Below are positions 13,014-24,727 of a stretch of 64,000 bases of DNA, piece after piece. The notes below the pieces were generated by a model. The model made no database searches, was not told where the DNA came from, and was given only the letters and a program-made list of their open reading frames with translations. The number at the start of each line of letters is the position of its first letter. The stretch's first letter is position 1. The DNA is taken from NCBI RefSeq assembly GCF_932294415.1, contig NC_065536.1, positions 15,745,974 through 15,809,973 of the forward strand, given 5' to 3'. Position numbers and translations under genes: made by a program. This stretch comes from Quercus robur (lineage: Eukaryota; Streptophyta; Magnoliopsida; Fagales; Fagaceae).

Positions 13014-13744
13014 AAAGGAGATCTAATTTGCCCGGGGTGGGATATACTGTTACAATTATCAAATTGATGTATCATCTTTTAGGGTGTTGTATTATATAGT
13101 GGTGATAAGGGTTTTGTCCATGGTCTAAAAATTTGTAAGAGCCATGATCCATTTTCAATAGAGGGAACCCAAAACTGAAACTTTAAAAAAAAAAAAAAAA
13201 AAAAAAAAATTCTTTTGACTTGTCTTTATATAATTTTGAATGAAAAGTAAGGTTTGAGAAAATAATTTCCCAAATTTGTTACTTTCATAGTCTGATTTTA
13301 TCATTTATGCCATTTTTTTTCCCAATTTTCAAATGTAGGTCCTTTTTTTTTTTTTTTTTTACAAACCATCTGCATCTGTAATTATTAATAGTTAAACTTG
13401 AGACTGTTTACTTGAACCATCTCTTTTATCTCATTGTAAGTACTTTTGATTTCTTTGTTAATGGTTTTCGGATTCTCAGTTGTACCACAAGTCGTGGCCT
13501 AAATCACATTATATAACAGCAATGATATAAAAGAAAGTAATTTTCTTTTAAACTGACAAATCACTAATTGGGTAAAATATTTCATTACTGAAGGCATAAT
13601 AAAAGGTTTCGTTCGTAATTTTGTTGGATTTTGTATTGAGTTGGTGATTGAGATTTTTTGGTATAGGTATCTGGGAATTTTTTGAAAACTCTCAATTTTT
13701 GTACGATAAATATGTGGAATCAATACACTACGCGAAAATCAACA
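13014..13744 (+). other. 3' UTR and downstream spacer of eIF2B-epsilon
   Basis: About 170 bases follow the stop codon before a genomic A run at about 13185-13209. The 3' UTR probably ends near here, though a clear AATAAA signal was not found. The rest is AT-rich with no gene. Confidence 0.45.
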
Positions 13745-14140
13745 TTATACACAACCAATATAAATTATGTTACTTATTGTACTAAATAAATATACAAAAT
13801 CCATAAAATAAATATACAAAATCAATATTATAAACTGAAACTAGACAAATAAACACAATTATTTTTTAAATTGAGTCTGGATAAATGATAATGCATGATC
13901 AATTATGAATATACAAAACATGTGTTAGAAATGGGCTGCTTTGAAGGGAGGAGGCCCACCAAACACTGGTCCGCAGCAGCTCTCTATGATGCAGCAGCAG
14001 CAGAGGAAATAAAAACTGCCAATCAAAATATCAAATAAATTTAAAAAAAAAAATTACAAGAGCACCTTTTTATTTTTTATTTCAAAATTTATCACAATTA
14101 TACCATTTCTAAACTGGGCTGCAAATTGGGCCGAAAATCT
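13745..14140. repeat. Segmental duplicate of 18905-19290
   Basis: About 0.4 kb matches 18905-19290 in the same orientation. Shared phrases include TACACAACCAATATAAATT, AAATTGAGTCTG, CCAAACACTGGTCCGCAGCA and CATTTCTAAA(C/T)TGGGCTGCA. The copied block covers exon 2 of a CYSTM-like gene plus flanks on both sides. The other copy belongs to the intact gene at 19075-20448. Confidence 0.85.
13925..14015 (-). pseudogene. Exon 2 fragment of a CYSTM-like gene
   Basis: On the minus strand an intact acceptor (GGCAG) leads into an open frame FYFLCCCCIIESCCGPVF followed by a short Pro-rich tail. It stops at 13927-13925. It closely matches exon 2 of the gene at 19075-20448 but lacks most of the Gly-Pro tail. 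No exon 1 with the MSGWGPPP or MPPRWGPPP type start was found upstream. It is therefore best read as a duplicated 3' fragment without its first exon. Confidence 0.75.
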
Positions 14141-14799
14141 TACGCCCTTGATGCCAATAGGGTCCATAAGGTGCCCAGGTAGTATTGAGATAATTATAAG
14201 CGGTACATTTACCAGCATCAGTTTGGGGTCTAGAAGCAAAGACATGGTCATGTGTCTTTAGGGTTTATAAGAATTTAAATTTGGGGAGGCACGCACGCAA
14301 GAGAGATGTGGAAAAAATTTGGTTTTTTTTTAATTGATTTTAAAAAAGGGTGTTTCGATCTTCTAAGTTTGTTTCACCTAAGAATGAAACATGTGCTTGT
14401 CATGTGCAGTAAGATTCCGTTAAATATAAAAGCAAAAATAACACTGGAGTGTAAAGTATGATAAATGTGATAGTTTAGGGTGCAATATGTGCATTCAAAT
14501 AGTTTAGGGTGTAAAGTGTAATCTGATGCATAGTTTAGGATGATAAAGTATAATTTCCCCTATTATTATTTTAAGGAAATAAACATAAAAAAGGATTCAA
14601 TAAATCAATTCAACTAAAACCTATACATCTCTCTCTCTCTCTCTAGTAATTTTATCTAATTTTCCATTCATTTCTTTTAAATGTCGTGACACAGAACAAG
14701 TTTACCAACTTGACTTAAACAACATGAAGTAACAAACTGACAACATCAATTAATTGAACCTATATATACTAAAAGAAAAGAAAAATATTTATTATAATG
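14141..14799. other. Non-coding AT-rich spacer
   Basis: No gene is seen. A short CT microsatellite lies at about 14626-14645. The phrase 'TAGTTTAGG(G/A)TG' recurs three times at 14470-14545, which suggests a decayed repeat. Confidence 0.4.
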
Positions 14800-15345
14800 G
14801 AAAAAAATTGTTGCAATAACATCAAAGTTATTGCAATAGTTGATACGAGTTATTGCAATAAAATTTGAAGTAATAAATTTGTGCAACAAAAAAATCGTTT
14901 AAGTAAAATTTAGATATTTTAATGACAACATTGCTATTACATATTTGTTGTTGCAACAAATAATTTACTACTTCAAATATCTTGTAACAATAGGTTATTA
15001 CTTTACGAATTTTATTACAATAGATTGCAAATAGTTTACCAAAATAATTTGGGTCAAGTTATTCAATAATATTTTTGTTGTAATTAATAATTGTTTCGTG
15101 TTTGTTATTGCAATAGATTGTAAAATAATTGATATCGAATTATTGCAATAATATTTTTGTTATAGTTTCATGTTTGTCATTGCAATAGATTGTAAAATAA
15201 TAAATATTTTATTATTGCAATAACCTATTACTTTGAAATTTTAATTTTAATTGTAATAGATTATAAAAATAATTGGTATCAAATTATTGCAACAATTTCT
15301 TTGATTTAAGTTATTGCAACAAATTTTTGTAATGTAGTTTTATAT
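14800..15345 (+). repeat. TTGCAATA-rich repeat, left copy
   Basis: The segment is saturated with ATTGCAATA, TTGCAATAG and TTGTAAAATAAT phrases. Its right part (about 15000-15330) matches 16165-16512 in the same orientation, sharing 'ATTGCAAATA(G/A)TTTA' and 'AAGTTATTGCAACAAATTTT'. The two copies bracket a NLR remnant. Confidence 0.7.
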
Positions 15346-15407
15346 TTAAGAGAGAGATTTTTCAATTTGGTCAAGGAAATCAACCAAGGAGACAGTGTGA
15401 GGCCCTG

Positions 15408-16149
15408 TTACTCTCCAATGCGTAAACCTTCCAAGTCTAGAGGTGGCTCTAAGGCGTTTAGAACTAATACATCACTTCTCATTTTTTCATTCACTTTCTC
15501 AAAAAAGAGATACAAATCATGGAGGTGTGTCATTTTCTTGAGTTGTGCATTCTTGGCTTCACTTACATCAAGTTGTTCAAAATTTTCAATTCTCCAAGGT
15601 TACATCCTCTAGTATCCTTATCATTTATGTTGAAAATTTCTAATGTTCTAAGAGATACCAATCTTCCAAATCCCATTGGAAAAATTAAACAACCTCCAAA
15701 GAGAATAAGATATCTTAAGTTAATTCGTTTGCCCATCCCCTACGGTAATTCTATGTACTCAAAAATATTAAGCCAAGTAATCTTCAAAAATTATAAATTT
15801 ATAAATTGCACATATTACTAGCAATTTACCATAGCAGTCAACTACATTGAGATACTTTAAATGTATTAAATTATCCATTGTATCTAAAAGTTCCACTGAA
15901 TTCTTCAAAGTTAATGCTCGTAATTGTTTAAAATTTTGAAATAAATCAGTGCTACAACCCATTTAAGAGAAAGTGCATAGACTTTTAGCACTATCAATGA
16001 ACACATTAAATGGAGCTTATATTTGACTGTCTAAATACAGATGCCAAGCATTTGTATAATCAGATTCCATCCAATTGTCACTATCTTTCGCGATGCTTTC
16101 CTTTTTTGTGATTGATTGTACAAAGTCATGCACAATATCATGCATTTTT
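15408..16149 (-). pseudogene. Scrambled CC-NBS-LRR (NLR) resistance gene remnant
   Basis: On the minus strand three blocks resemble RGA-type CNL proteins. At 16149-16030 the block KMHDIVHDFVQSITKKE carries the MHD-like motif that follows the NB-ARC domain. At about 15960-15830 there is an LRR block (FKQLRALTLKN, DNLIHLKYLNV). At about 15570-15408 there is a late LRR block (AQLKKMTHLHDLYLFFE, LEPPLDLEGLRIGE) ending in a stop. Between them, at about 15637-15770, an LRR-like stretch (NLPNPIGKI, RIRYLKLI) reads on the plus strand, so the copy is rearranged. No NB-ARC P-loop is present. It cannot be functional. Confidence 0.7.
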
Positions 16150-16164
16150 AATCACAATAACTTA

Positions 16165-16512
16165 GTACTAGCCTTCACAAATTTTATTGCAATAGATTGC
16201 AAATAATTTATCAAAATAATTTAGGTCAAGTTGTTGCAACGATATCTTTGTTGTAATAGATAGTTGTTTTATGGTTGACATTGCAATAGTTTGTAAAATA
16301 ATCAATATTGGATTATTGTAATAATATTTTCATTGCAATTTCATATTTGTCATTGTAATAGATTGTAAAATAATTGATATTTAGTTATTGCAATGATTGC
16401 TTCATTGCAATAATCGATCACTTTGAAATTTTCATTGTAATATATTGTAAAAAGAATTGGTATCAAGTTATTGCAATGATTTTTCAATTTAAGTTATTGC
16501 AACAAATTTTTG
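16165..16512 (+). repeat. TTGCAATA-rich repeat, right copy
   Basis: This is a direct repeat of about 15000-15330 with many substitutions. It ends at the same shared phrase AAGTTATTGCAACAAATTTTT. Confidence 0.7.
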
Positions 16513-16615
16513 GTACCACCATTCTACTACACTATACTTTTTGGTACCACTATTATAATACACTATACTTTTTGGTACCACCATTATACTATACCATCAT
16601 TATACTATACTTTTT
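16505..16615 (+). repeat. Short tandem repeat around TTTTTGGTACCACCATTATA
   Basis: The core 'TTTTTGGTACCA(C/T)(C/T)ATTATA' recurs about three times with spacing near 40 bases, followed by a shorter ACCATCATTATACTATAC unit. Non-coding. Confidence 0.6.
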
Positions 16616-16739
16616 TCATTTTTTGTCTTGTATGGTGGGAATTGATAAAAGACATTTGAAGTTTAAGAAAAACCATTATAATAAGTTTGGCGATACAACA
16701 ATTTGCACAATTTTTGTTGCATGAGCCAATTGTGATAAA

Positions 16740-18904
16740 AGTTGTAGAAATTATTTGGGTATTAAACTTTTTGAAACCCTTATTACACTCTTGTTAGTGA
16801 AAAAAGCATAAGTCTACTACCACAATAATTTCCACAACTTTTGCTACAACTTACCCACATGATGAATTGTGAATGATGGAATTGTGAAATAATTATGGTA
16901 CTAGACTTGCTCATGAGGAAGAAAAATTTGGATGTTACAAATTTTCTCCAATTATTTACTCTAAAAGCCTAGGAGAATAAAGAGAAAACAAGGTAACCCA
17001 TGATGTGTGTCAGCATGACAGGTTGGCATCAAAGGGAGGAATTATTTCATAAGGACCGGCCTAAGTGCCCTTTAGCACATTATTTTCATCTTTGTCTTGC
17101 TTTTTATCTCCACTCGCTCATTATTAATCCCTTATCCACATTCACCCAATGACTATTTAAATTTTTTTTCTCTCTCTTAAATAAAGATAATTAAAATTTG
17201 TGACTCAAACCAAATTTAGTAATTAATTGTAAAAAAGAAAGAAAAAGGAGATGAATCTCTTAAATTTAAAATTTTATAATATTGAAAACATTTTTAAAAA
17301 AAAAACTCACAAATAAGTATAAACATATATGTGTATGTATATATATATTACATAGGGTTTGGTCATATTTTTCATTTATTCTAATTTAAGGTTTACACGT
17401 TTACTCATTAATATTAAGCATTTAGAATTTATAAAGTGGATAAAGCAATTTGAAAATCAACAGGAGAGTGGTCCTATTTTTTAGACAATTTTTTAGTGGG
17501 AGTTAAAGTTGTATTTTTACTAAATTGTTCTTTAGTTTTGTCTCTACTTAAAGGGTGTAGGGGTATTTTTGAACAAAAAAAATGAGGATTCTTTTTGACC
17601 ATAAAAAAAAAAAAAAAAAATGAGGATTCCAAATAGGAGAAGTTCCTTAAATAGTAGTATATATATAATCTTACCTAAAAGTAAATAAAAAATAATTAAA
17701 AGTTATAACATTAATAACTTTCTTAGGAGAAGTTTCCATGACCCTTGTTCATTAAATTTGAAAAACCAATTAGTTTTTGGTATAAGTGGGATTTAGAAGT
17801 CAAATCACAAGTCTATTAAGAATAACACATCAATTTGCAAAATCTAATAGCGGTTGTTGGAGCATCACTCTTCATCAGATAATCATACTCTTCTCTTTCT
17901 CAAATGTTGGTCAAACCAAAATTAAATTTGTATTGACTAGTAAAATGAGCTTAGGAGCCATATAAATATATAATAAATAAATAAATAAATAAATAAATCC
18001 TCACCCTTTACATCTAAGAACCTGCACCCCAAATTTTTTATTAAAAATAACCTACAATTATAATAGACCATAAAATAATTTAATATAAAGAATATATGAA
18101 ACTCGTTTTAGAATTTTCTTACAATTTTTGATGATTGAGTTTTAATTACAACAGTACTTTATTTTTTTAAAATATTTGGTAATAGAATTTCACTTAAAAT
18201 AGACTACATTAAATTATAATGTACTTACAATTCCTATTAAATAATAATAATAATAATAATAATAATGTACTTACAACTGGTCACATCGGAAACTATATTC
18301 TTAAACTCGTAATACATTTTTGGTTAATTTTTTGTTTTTTATTCCTAAACTTCAAAAAATTAGTTTATCATCACTAAAAGTTTTAAAGAATTATTTTCAA
18401 TAGTTTAGAAGTTTTAAAGAATTATTTTCAATAGTTTAGGGAGAAAATATTGTTTACCATAGTTGAAGCAGATACAAGTGGAGCTTTTATTTTTGAGCTT
18501 TTTCTTTTGTTGTCTACATGCCCAATGCATGCATGCTAATTAGTACATTTTATCTTCTTCTCCTTTGGTATTCTTGTTACAAATTAAATTGTACAAATTT
18601 ACACTCAAAATGCAGGGGAACTGGAAATATGGTCTTTTACTTTATAGGTTTAAAACACTCAGACCCAACAATTGTTAGTGCATTAACCATACACTTCCAG
18701 CATTCACTTGCATCCTTGCTGTCTGTCCTTTTCAGGTAGTTTATTATTTGAGTGTCTGTGTGTTCTGGAAATTTAATTTTGGTTTCTTTTCTTCCAATTC
18801 ATATGAATTAAAGGTTTTTAAGTTGATGATTTTGTAGGAAAGAATATGTGGGAATTAAAGACCAGGGCAGGGTAAGCCATTAGTATGTATTAGATGATGA
18901 AAAC
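16740..18904. other. Gene-free AT-rich region
   Basis: No coding region was recognised. There is an (AATA)n run at about 17970-17998 and a (TAA)n run at about 18240-18266. A roughly 30-base unit containing TTTTAAAGAATTATTTTCAA is tandemly doubled at about 18372-18440. Confidence 0.45.
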
Positions 18905-19290
18905 TCACTCACAATTTATACACAACCAATATAAATTATGTTCCTTATTGTACTAAATAAATATACAAGACCCATAAAATAAATATACAAAATCAATATT
19001 AAAAACTTAAATTAGACAAATAAACACATATTTATTTTTTTAAATTGAGTCTGCTTAGAAGGGAAATGGGCTACTTAGAAGGGAGGCCCACCAGGTGGGC
19101 CAGGGGGCCCTCCTGGCCCAGGTGGTCCACCAAACACTGGTCCGCAGCAGCTCTCTATGATGCAGCAGCAACAGAGGAAATAAAAACTGCCAATCAAAAT
19201 ATCAAAAAAATTAAAAAGAGAGTACAAGACCAATTTTTTTTTCCTCAAAATTTATCACAATTTTACCATTTCTAAATTGGGCTGCACATT
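18905..19290. repeat. Segmental duplicate of 13745-14140
   Basis: This is the partner of the block at 13745-14140. It includes exon 2 of the intact CYSTM-like gene and its flanks. Confidence 0.85.
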
Positions 19291-20448
19291 GGGCCGAAAA
19301 GGGGTCTAATTTTTGTGAAATTTCTAATAATCCCAATTTTGTCCTGATTGTGAGCTTAACTCCTTCTCTCTCAAATAGTAGGTCACACAATAAGAGTAAC
19401 CTTTCTCTTCCTTCACTTCAAGGTCTACCAACTTTTAAAGCTTTTCAGTTTTTCAATTTTCTATATACATTGAGGTTACAACGTATTTTTTATGTGTAAA
19501 ACTAGATGAACATTTATACTTTTGCATTCTCCATTAATGTCAAAAATCTTGTTAACAATCAAAACTGTCAAGCATTCTTTGCAATTGTTTTTTGTGTGGC
19601 TAGGGTCATGCTGCTATAAAACACAAGTGCTCATTTTGAAGTTTTGAACCCATCCCAATAATCCCAAAACCCATCTAATAAACATAACCAACCCAAAATT
19701 GCACCTGCCTGGACTCCACCTTGTGATACATTTGTCTCTGTTATCTATCTATATTCTTTTCTTTGTTTGTTTGTTTTTTTTTCCCAAACATATTTAAGCC
19801 TTTGGTTTACGATTTGCAATGTATATAACTTACCAATATTACTGAAAACTCATTTGATTTCTTATATTTTTATTCAAAAAAGAATTTTTCTATGAAAAAT
19901 ATTATATTAATATTAATATTAACTTTTTTTTCCCCCAAACATATTTAAGCCTTTGGTATACGATTTGCAATGTATATAACTTACCAGTATTACTGAAAAC
20001 TCATTTGATTTCTAATATTTTTATTCAAAATAGAATTTTTCTATGAAAAATATTAAATTAATATTAAGATTAACTTATAGCAATTATCAATAATTATTAT
20101 AAACTCATATGCCATTCAAATTCAAATTTTAATAGTGAATTAGTCAACATGATATCATCAAAAGCAACTTAATATATTTCAACTTCAATTTCAAGTATTT
20201 AAATACAGAGAATTCTCTCATAGCTTTCCTTAGAAACTTGACATATTAAAATCCAAAAAAAGAAATATAAATTTGTAATAAAGAGAATTAAAATATTATT
20301 GACCTTAAGCTATCTTAATATTAAGAGAGAGATATATAACTCACCATGAAGATATAAGCCTGCATATACCACCACAACAAAAATCACAGCAACCACATAG
20401 CCCCGGAGGACCGGGAGGTCCTCCTGGTGGCGGTCCCCAACCTGACAT
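19075..20448 (-). CDS. CYSTM-like small Cys-rich membrane protein with Gly-Pro tracts (two exons)
   Basis: Exon 1 is 20448-20345 and exon 2 is 19186-19075, both on the minus strand. The intron has a GT donor and a GGCAG acceptor in phase 2, and the junction codon is Cys. The product is 71 residues. The N-terminus is Gly/Pro-rich (MSGWGPPPGGPPGPPG). The centre is cysteine-rich (CGCCDFCCGG) and leads to the hydrophobic module CFYFLCCCCIIESCCG, which fits the CYSTM pattern CxxxLCCCCxxDxC. The tail is Gly-Pro rich (GGPPGPGGPPGPPGG). CYSTM proteins are small stress-related plant proteins thought to sit in the plasma membrane; that role is family knowledge. Neighbouring paralogues lie at 13925-14015, 22915-47618 and 52409-53521. 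A TATA box lies 70 bases upstream. The C-terminal Gly-Pro extension is not part of the usual CYSTM layout. Confidence 0.8.
19775..20072. repeat. Tandem duplication of about 148 bp inside the intron
   Basis: Two adjacent copies, about 19775-19922 and 19923-20072, share CAAACATATTTAAGCCTTTG, GATTTGCAATGTATATAACT and ATTTTTCTATGAAAAATATT with few mismatches. They lie within the intron of the gene at 19075-20448. Confidence 0.9.
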
Positions 20449-20530
20449 CTCTCCTTTTCTCTTTCAATTTAGCTACTGAAATTGAATTTAGTAGGAACAA
20501 GGTACAGGTTTAGGTGTTTATTTATAGACA
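20449..20530 (-). promoter_or_regulatory. Core promoter and 5' UTR of the CYSTM-like gene
   Basis: On the minus strand a TATA box CTATAAATAAA (20517-20527) lies about 70 bases upstream of the ATG at 20448. The leader between them is AT-rich and has no upstream ATG that I could see. Confidence 0.55.
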
Positions 20531-22914
20531 CTTACTGAAGGAGAGAAAGAGAGCTTAAATGGATAAGGATTCTTGAATTTCTAGCACCCTATTGGACTAG
20601 TAAGTAAAGAAGTCATGAATTCTTTAATTTGGATAAGGACATTTTATATGCGTCTAATCTTCTTTTAACCTAATAGTCCAAAATTCAACATATATGCATG
20701 GTTTTACAATGGCTTTTCAGGCGGCTAAAATGGTAAAAGCAATAAATGCAGTCTTTTAAGGCCCAAGTAAAAATAGGCTCCCAAATTTTAACCAAGAGTA
20801 TTATTTATAATCAATAAATAAAATAATATTTTTTATCAAATGAAAAACAAATAAAAAAGAGAGAAAAATGTTATCTCCATAATATTTTTCACAACACTTT
20901 TATAACAAATGCTAAATAATAGGTTGTTACAGTTTGTTATTGATGGCAAAAAAATAATTATAGTAGAGTTTTCAAATAGAAAACAAGAAGCAACTTAAAA
21001 CCTAAGATTTGTTATGAAAAATATGTGAATGTTGCACTTCTAAAAAATAAAATAATAATAAGAGTTGAGTTAGTAAACTTTTACTAGTTTTTATCTAATA
21101 GTAGACCCACTCTTTTTGCTTATTACTATCAATTTGTCATATCAACAAGTGTGAAAAGGTTTGTCAAATTTTTTGTGTCTATAAAATTTCTAAAAAAAGA
21201 AAAAATTATATATTGTTCATGTTAATTAGTAGTAATTTTGCATCTAAAACAATATAATCAATTTTTACATTAGGCCCTAAATGCATCAGGCCGTCCTGTG
21301 ACTGTGTAAAGTTACATTGTGGGCACAAAACAGATATGCAGCACACAGAAATGGCATGATGTGACTGGAAATTGCAGGAGTTGAAAATTGAAGGTAGAAA
21401 GTTATGGGGGAGAAGAACATTTTTACAATGGATTTGCTAAAGAGAGGCCACGCCATCTGTTTTGGTTTAGGTTCTTTATCTTCCCCAATCAAATCGAGGT
21501 CTAAGAATGACATTTTATCCCAATTTATTATTAAATTGAATGTAAAGATATTGTTGTTATCATAATCTTTTGGTAGGTAGGTCGGTTATTCAATGTTGTC
21601 TAATTATCCGACCACAATGGAATTTAATACTCAAATAGTAGCACACGTTGATAATGGAATTTTGAGGAAATTCGCAATATGGGGAAGGTAATTTAAAATT
21701 AAACCTTAAATTAAAAAGAAAAAAAGATTAGAACCCTAAAATTTAAATATTCTTTCAATTCACTCCTTCAAAGAGTTATTGTGAAAAATAATGAAAAGTC
21801 AAATAAACTTCACTTGAAACTTATTTGGGCACTAAAGGGCTAGGCATATCATGTGAGATTTTCATTAAAATCTACTTATTTATTAGGATTTAGTCATTTT
21901 CTAAGGTTTTTTGGTGCTAAAATACAATATACAAGTCAGAACAATTTAACGTGTTTGGGTTAAATTTCAGTCTCGACTTATGGGAATTTCTACAACTTTT
22001 AGCTAAAAGTGACTCATTGATAGTGTGAATTGAGACCATTGAGAAAGTTCAAGGTTTTATTTTTATTTTTTTAATTTAGGGTTTAATTTCAAGGCACTCC
22101 TAAAATGTAGGGGAAATATTATAAAATTTCAATTAAGAATTCCCACTCCAAGATTCTGAGCCATAGATAGTCAGGGTGCAAACTAATGGAGGGAATTGAT
22201 TTGGGATGAAGAATGATCAATGTTGATTGAGGAAAGAAAAGTAAAAGAGAAGCATAACCCATGACTCATGAGAGTCCTTTGTTGCCCTCTTTCCTAGTTC
22301 TTTTTAGTGAACATTAGCTTTTCATGTTGTTTGTGTATTTTTTATACTCATAAGAGAACAAACACAATTGCAGTTGCACTTTGAAGATAAAATCAAAATT
22401 AAACCAAACCCTCTCTCTCTCTCTCTATGTATATATATGTATGTATGTATGTATAAGCTATATTTCTAATTCTTCATGGGGAAGCACTTGAAAAGTTGAA
22501 TGGTAACAGGTGTGTAAAGTTAAACTGGAGAACCAAAAATTGCAAGTTATATATGAAAGTCTGATTACAAAATGGCATAATAGATTAAAGCAAAGAGATT
22601 GGTTCTGTTACCAACTGTATATTATCACTGTTTCATATTATAGGTCATACTCATTACCAACATGGTTGGTTTGAATGTGTAATAATTGCCAAACAGCATC
22701 CACTGAGTTTAGACTCAAACTAAACTCAAAAGCCTAACTGGTATTGGCATTGTTATTCTCACATTCCCAAACAGTCAGCAACAATACAAGGTGAGAATTG
22801 AAAGGCTAGCAACATAGCAATAGTAAAATCAAATCTAAACTCATTTCTTATTAATAACAACATAGCAATATTGTTCATTCATGATATTACAAAACGCTTT
22901 GGAAATCAGCTTGA
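20531..22914. other. Gene-free spacer
   Basis: Short open frames occur but none matches a known family or shows splice context. A (CT)n-(GTAT)n microsatellite lies at about 22408-22453. Otherwise the stretch is AT-rich and featureless. Confidence 0.4.
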
Positions 22915-23007
22915 TCAGAAGCGAGGTGGGCCACCAGGCCCACCGGGCCCACCAGGCCCACCAAACAATGGTCCACAGCAATTCTCGAAGAGGCAACAGC
23001 AGCACAG

Positions 23008-23016
23008 GAAATAGAA
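23008..23016. repeat. 9-bp target-site duplication, left
   Basis: GAAATAGAA lies immediately outside the left end of the MULE and is identical to 46967-46975. Both copies derive from one exon 2 sequence of the CYSTM-like gene. Confidence 0.9.
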
Positions 23017-23679
23017 GGCGATTTTGGCCCATTAGCATTGTTTTTTAAAATATTTAGGCCCGAAACACTGTTTGGGAAATATTTAGGGAAGTACCACTTT
23101 TGGGCGTACTCGAGCTTGGAGAGCTCGAGTACCCCATATTTCTGTTCCAGCGTGGCACCTGACGTTGGAACGTTGGAACAGAAAAATTTAAAAAATAAAC
23201 TTGGTACCCGAGCTCATGAAGCTCGAGTACTGCTCAGCCATCTCTCCCTATTACCCCACACTTAAACCTTCTGTTACCCACAATACCCAACCAAGAACAG
23301 AGCAAAACATACCCACAAACCAAACCTCTCAATCTCGCTATCTCCCTCTCTCAATCTCGTTATCTCCCTCTCAATCTAAAGCTATTTCCACACAAATACT
23401 CTCATTCTGCCTCTCAATCTCGCAAATACTCCCATTCTCCCTCTCAATCTCGCGATCTGCTTCATTCTCCGTCTCCGTCTCGCTCTCGGTCTCCCTCTCA
23501 CAAGGTATGTCTCGCTCAGCTTGCATGTTTAGCTTGTGGGTATTTTTGTTTGTAAATTTGTTATTTTTATGCATAGAAATGTTAAACTTACTAAGCCATA
23601 TTGTGGGTATTTTTGTGGGTATTTTTATGGGTATTTTTGTGGGTATTTTTATGGGTATTTCAAACAGAGGGGCATCATT
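23017..23679 (+). repeat. Left terminal inverted repeat of the MULE
   Basis: Its 663 bp match 46966-46316 in inverted orientation. It contains two hairpins: GTACTCGAGCT with AGCTCGAGTAC at 23106-23132, and GGTACCCGAGCT with AGCTCGAGTAC at about 23201-23228. A CTCTCAATCTCG-rich stretch follows, then a 12-bp minisatellite near the inner edge. An open reading frame runs through it, but it is low-complexity and present at both ends, so I do not call it a gene. Confidence 0.92.
23603..23660 (+). repeat. 12-bp minisatellite (GTGGGTATTTTT/ATGGGTATTTTT) in the left TIR
   Basis: About five tandem units are seen here. The right TIR has one unit fewer (46331-46383). This is the only difference between the two TIRs that I noticed. 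Confidence 0.85.
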
Positions 23680-24489
23680 TAGTTAGTTAGTTAATTTATA
23701 TTTTTCGGTGATTACTAGAATGTTGGTCTTGTTGTGCTTGTCTTTTGGGTTCAATTCTGGATTCACTCATGAAAGGTTCTGTCCATGAAAGTCAGCAAAT
23801 AATGAGGCCTACGGATTGAAACCCCAAATTCTACCTGAATAATTTAAAGATATAGGAATGATACCAATCTAGATATCGACATGGATGTTTCATTCAGATA
23901 TGGACCAAACATAAAATTAAAAATTAGAAAGGATATTTTAATTTGGGACAAAATTTAGGCAAAAATAAGTTTTGTACATTAGTTCCCCAAATTAATACAA
24001 ACACATGGTTGCATTGACCAATGAAACACAAACAATATTATATTTCCAAAGACAAGTAACTTCAATGCAGCTGTGTTTGAACATAATTGGGAAACATATA
24101 TTGCACCTAAGCACCTAACATATTGTGCATAAACTTTACCCTTTTATTTGATTTAGTTTAACCACACATGAAATATAGAAGAAGAACAACAACAAAAACA
24201 AGAAATAAAAAACATAAGAATTTAGGTCTCCAAAGTTGTGCTGAGAATCGTCAGGCTACCAATGTTGATAGGAGGAAGTGCCTTTCATGTTATAGTAGAT
24301 AGATCACACTAATTTGAAGAAAAGCAGATCTTTGATCTTTATCGTGACCCTGTTAATGATTCTTAAACAAAAAGAGAAGTTTCATATCAAGATGATTTGA
24401 TACATAGCTTCATAATCTAAAAGGAAAATTTCAGTTTGAAATAATATATAAAACATCATTATACCATTAATTTTTCTATATATTGGTAA
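23680..24489. other. MULE interior without recognised genes
   Basis: AT-rich sequence between the left TIR and the first captured fragments. No recognised coding region. Confidence 0.4.
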
Positions 24490-24600
24490 TTTACACACAC
24501 ACCTTGTATGGGTCTTGAACCCACAACCACACCCCCTACCTTGCTCTTACAAGGGAAGAAGCCATTCGAGCCAGAGCTCATTAGCTCTAATATCATTATA
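24490..24600 (-). mobile_element. tRNA-derived SINE
   Basis: Read on the minus strand, an A-box-like TGGCTCGAATGGC is followed by GGGGGTGTGG and a full B box GGGTTCAAGACCC. This is the Pol III promoter arrangement of plant SINEs. It is inserted within the MULE. Confidence 0.7.
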
Positions 24601-24727
24601 TCATCACTGATATCTAGAAGCCTTTTATTGAACAATCGAACATAAAAACTATCCTAAAACCAGATAAAGTGCGAGCCCACAACAAAAATAGAATTAAACA
24701 TAGTCCTCTTTACAAGAATGTATAATA

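Noticed and set aside
23201-23686. Open frame of 161 codons in the left TIR, with its mirror in the right TIR
   Set aside because: Ser/Leu low-complexity peptide from CTCTCAATCTCG repeats inside a terminal inverted repeat. There is no domain or splice support.
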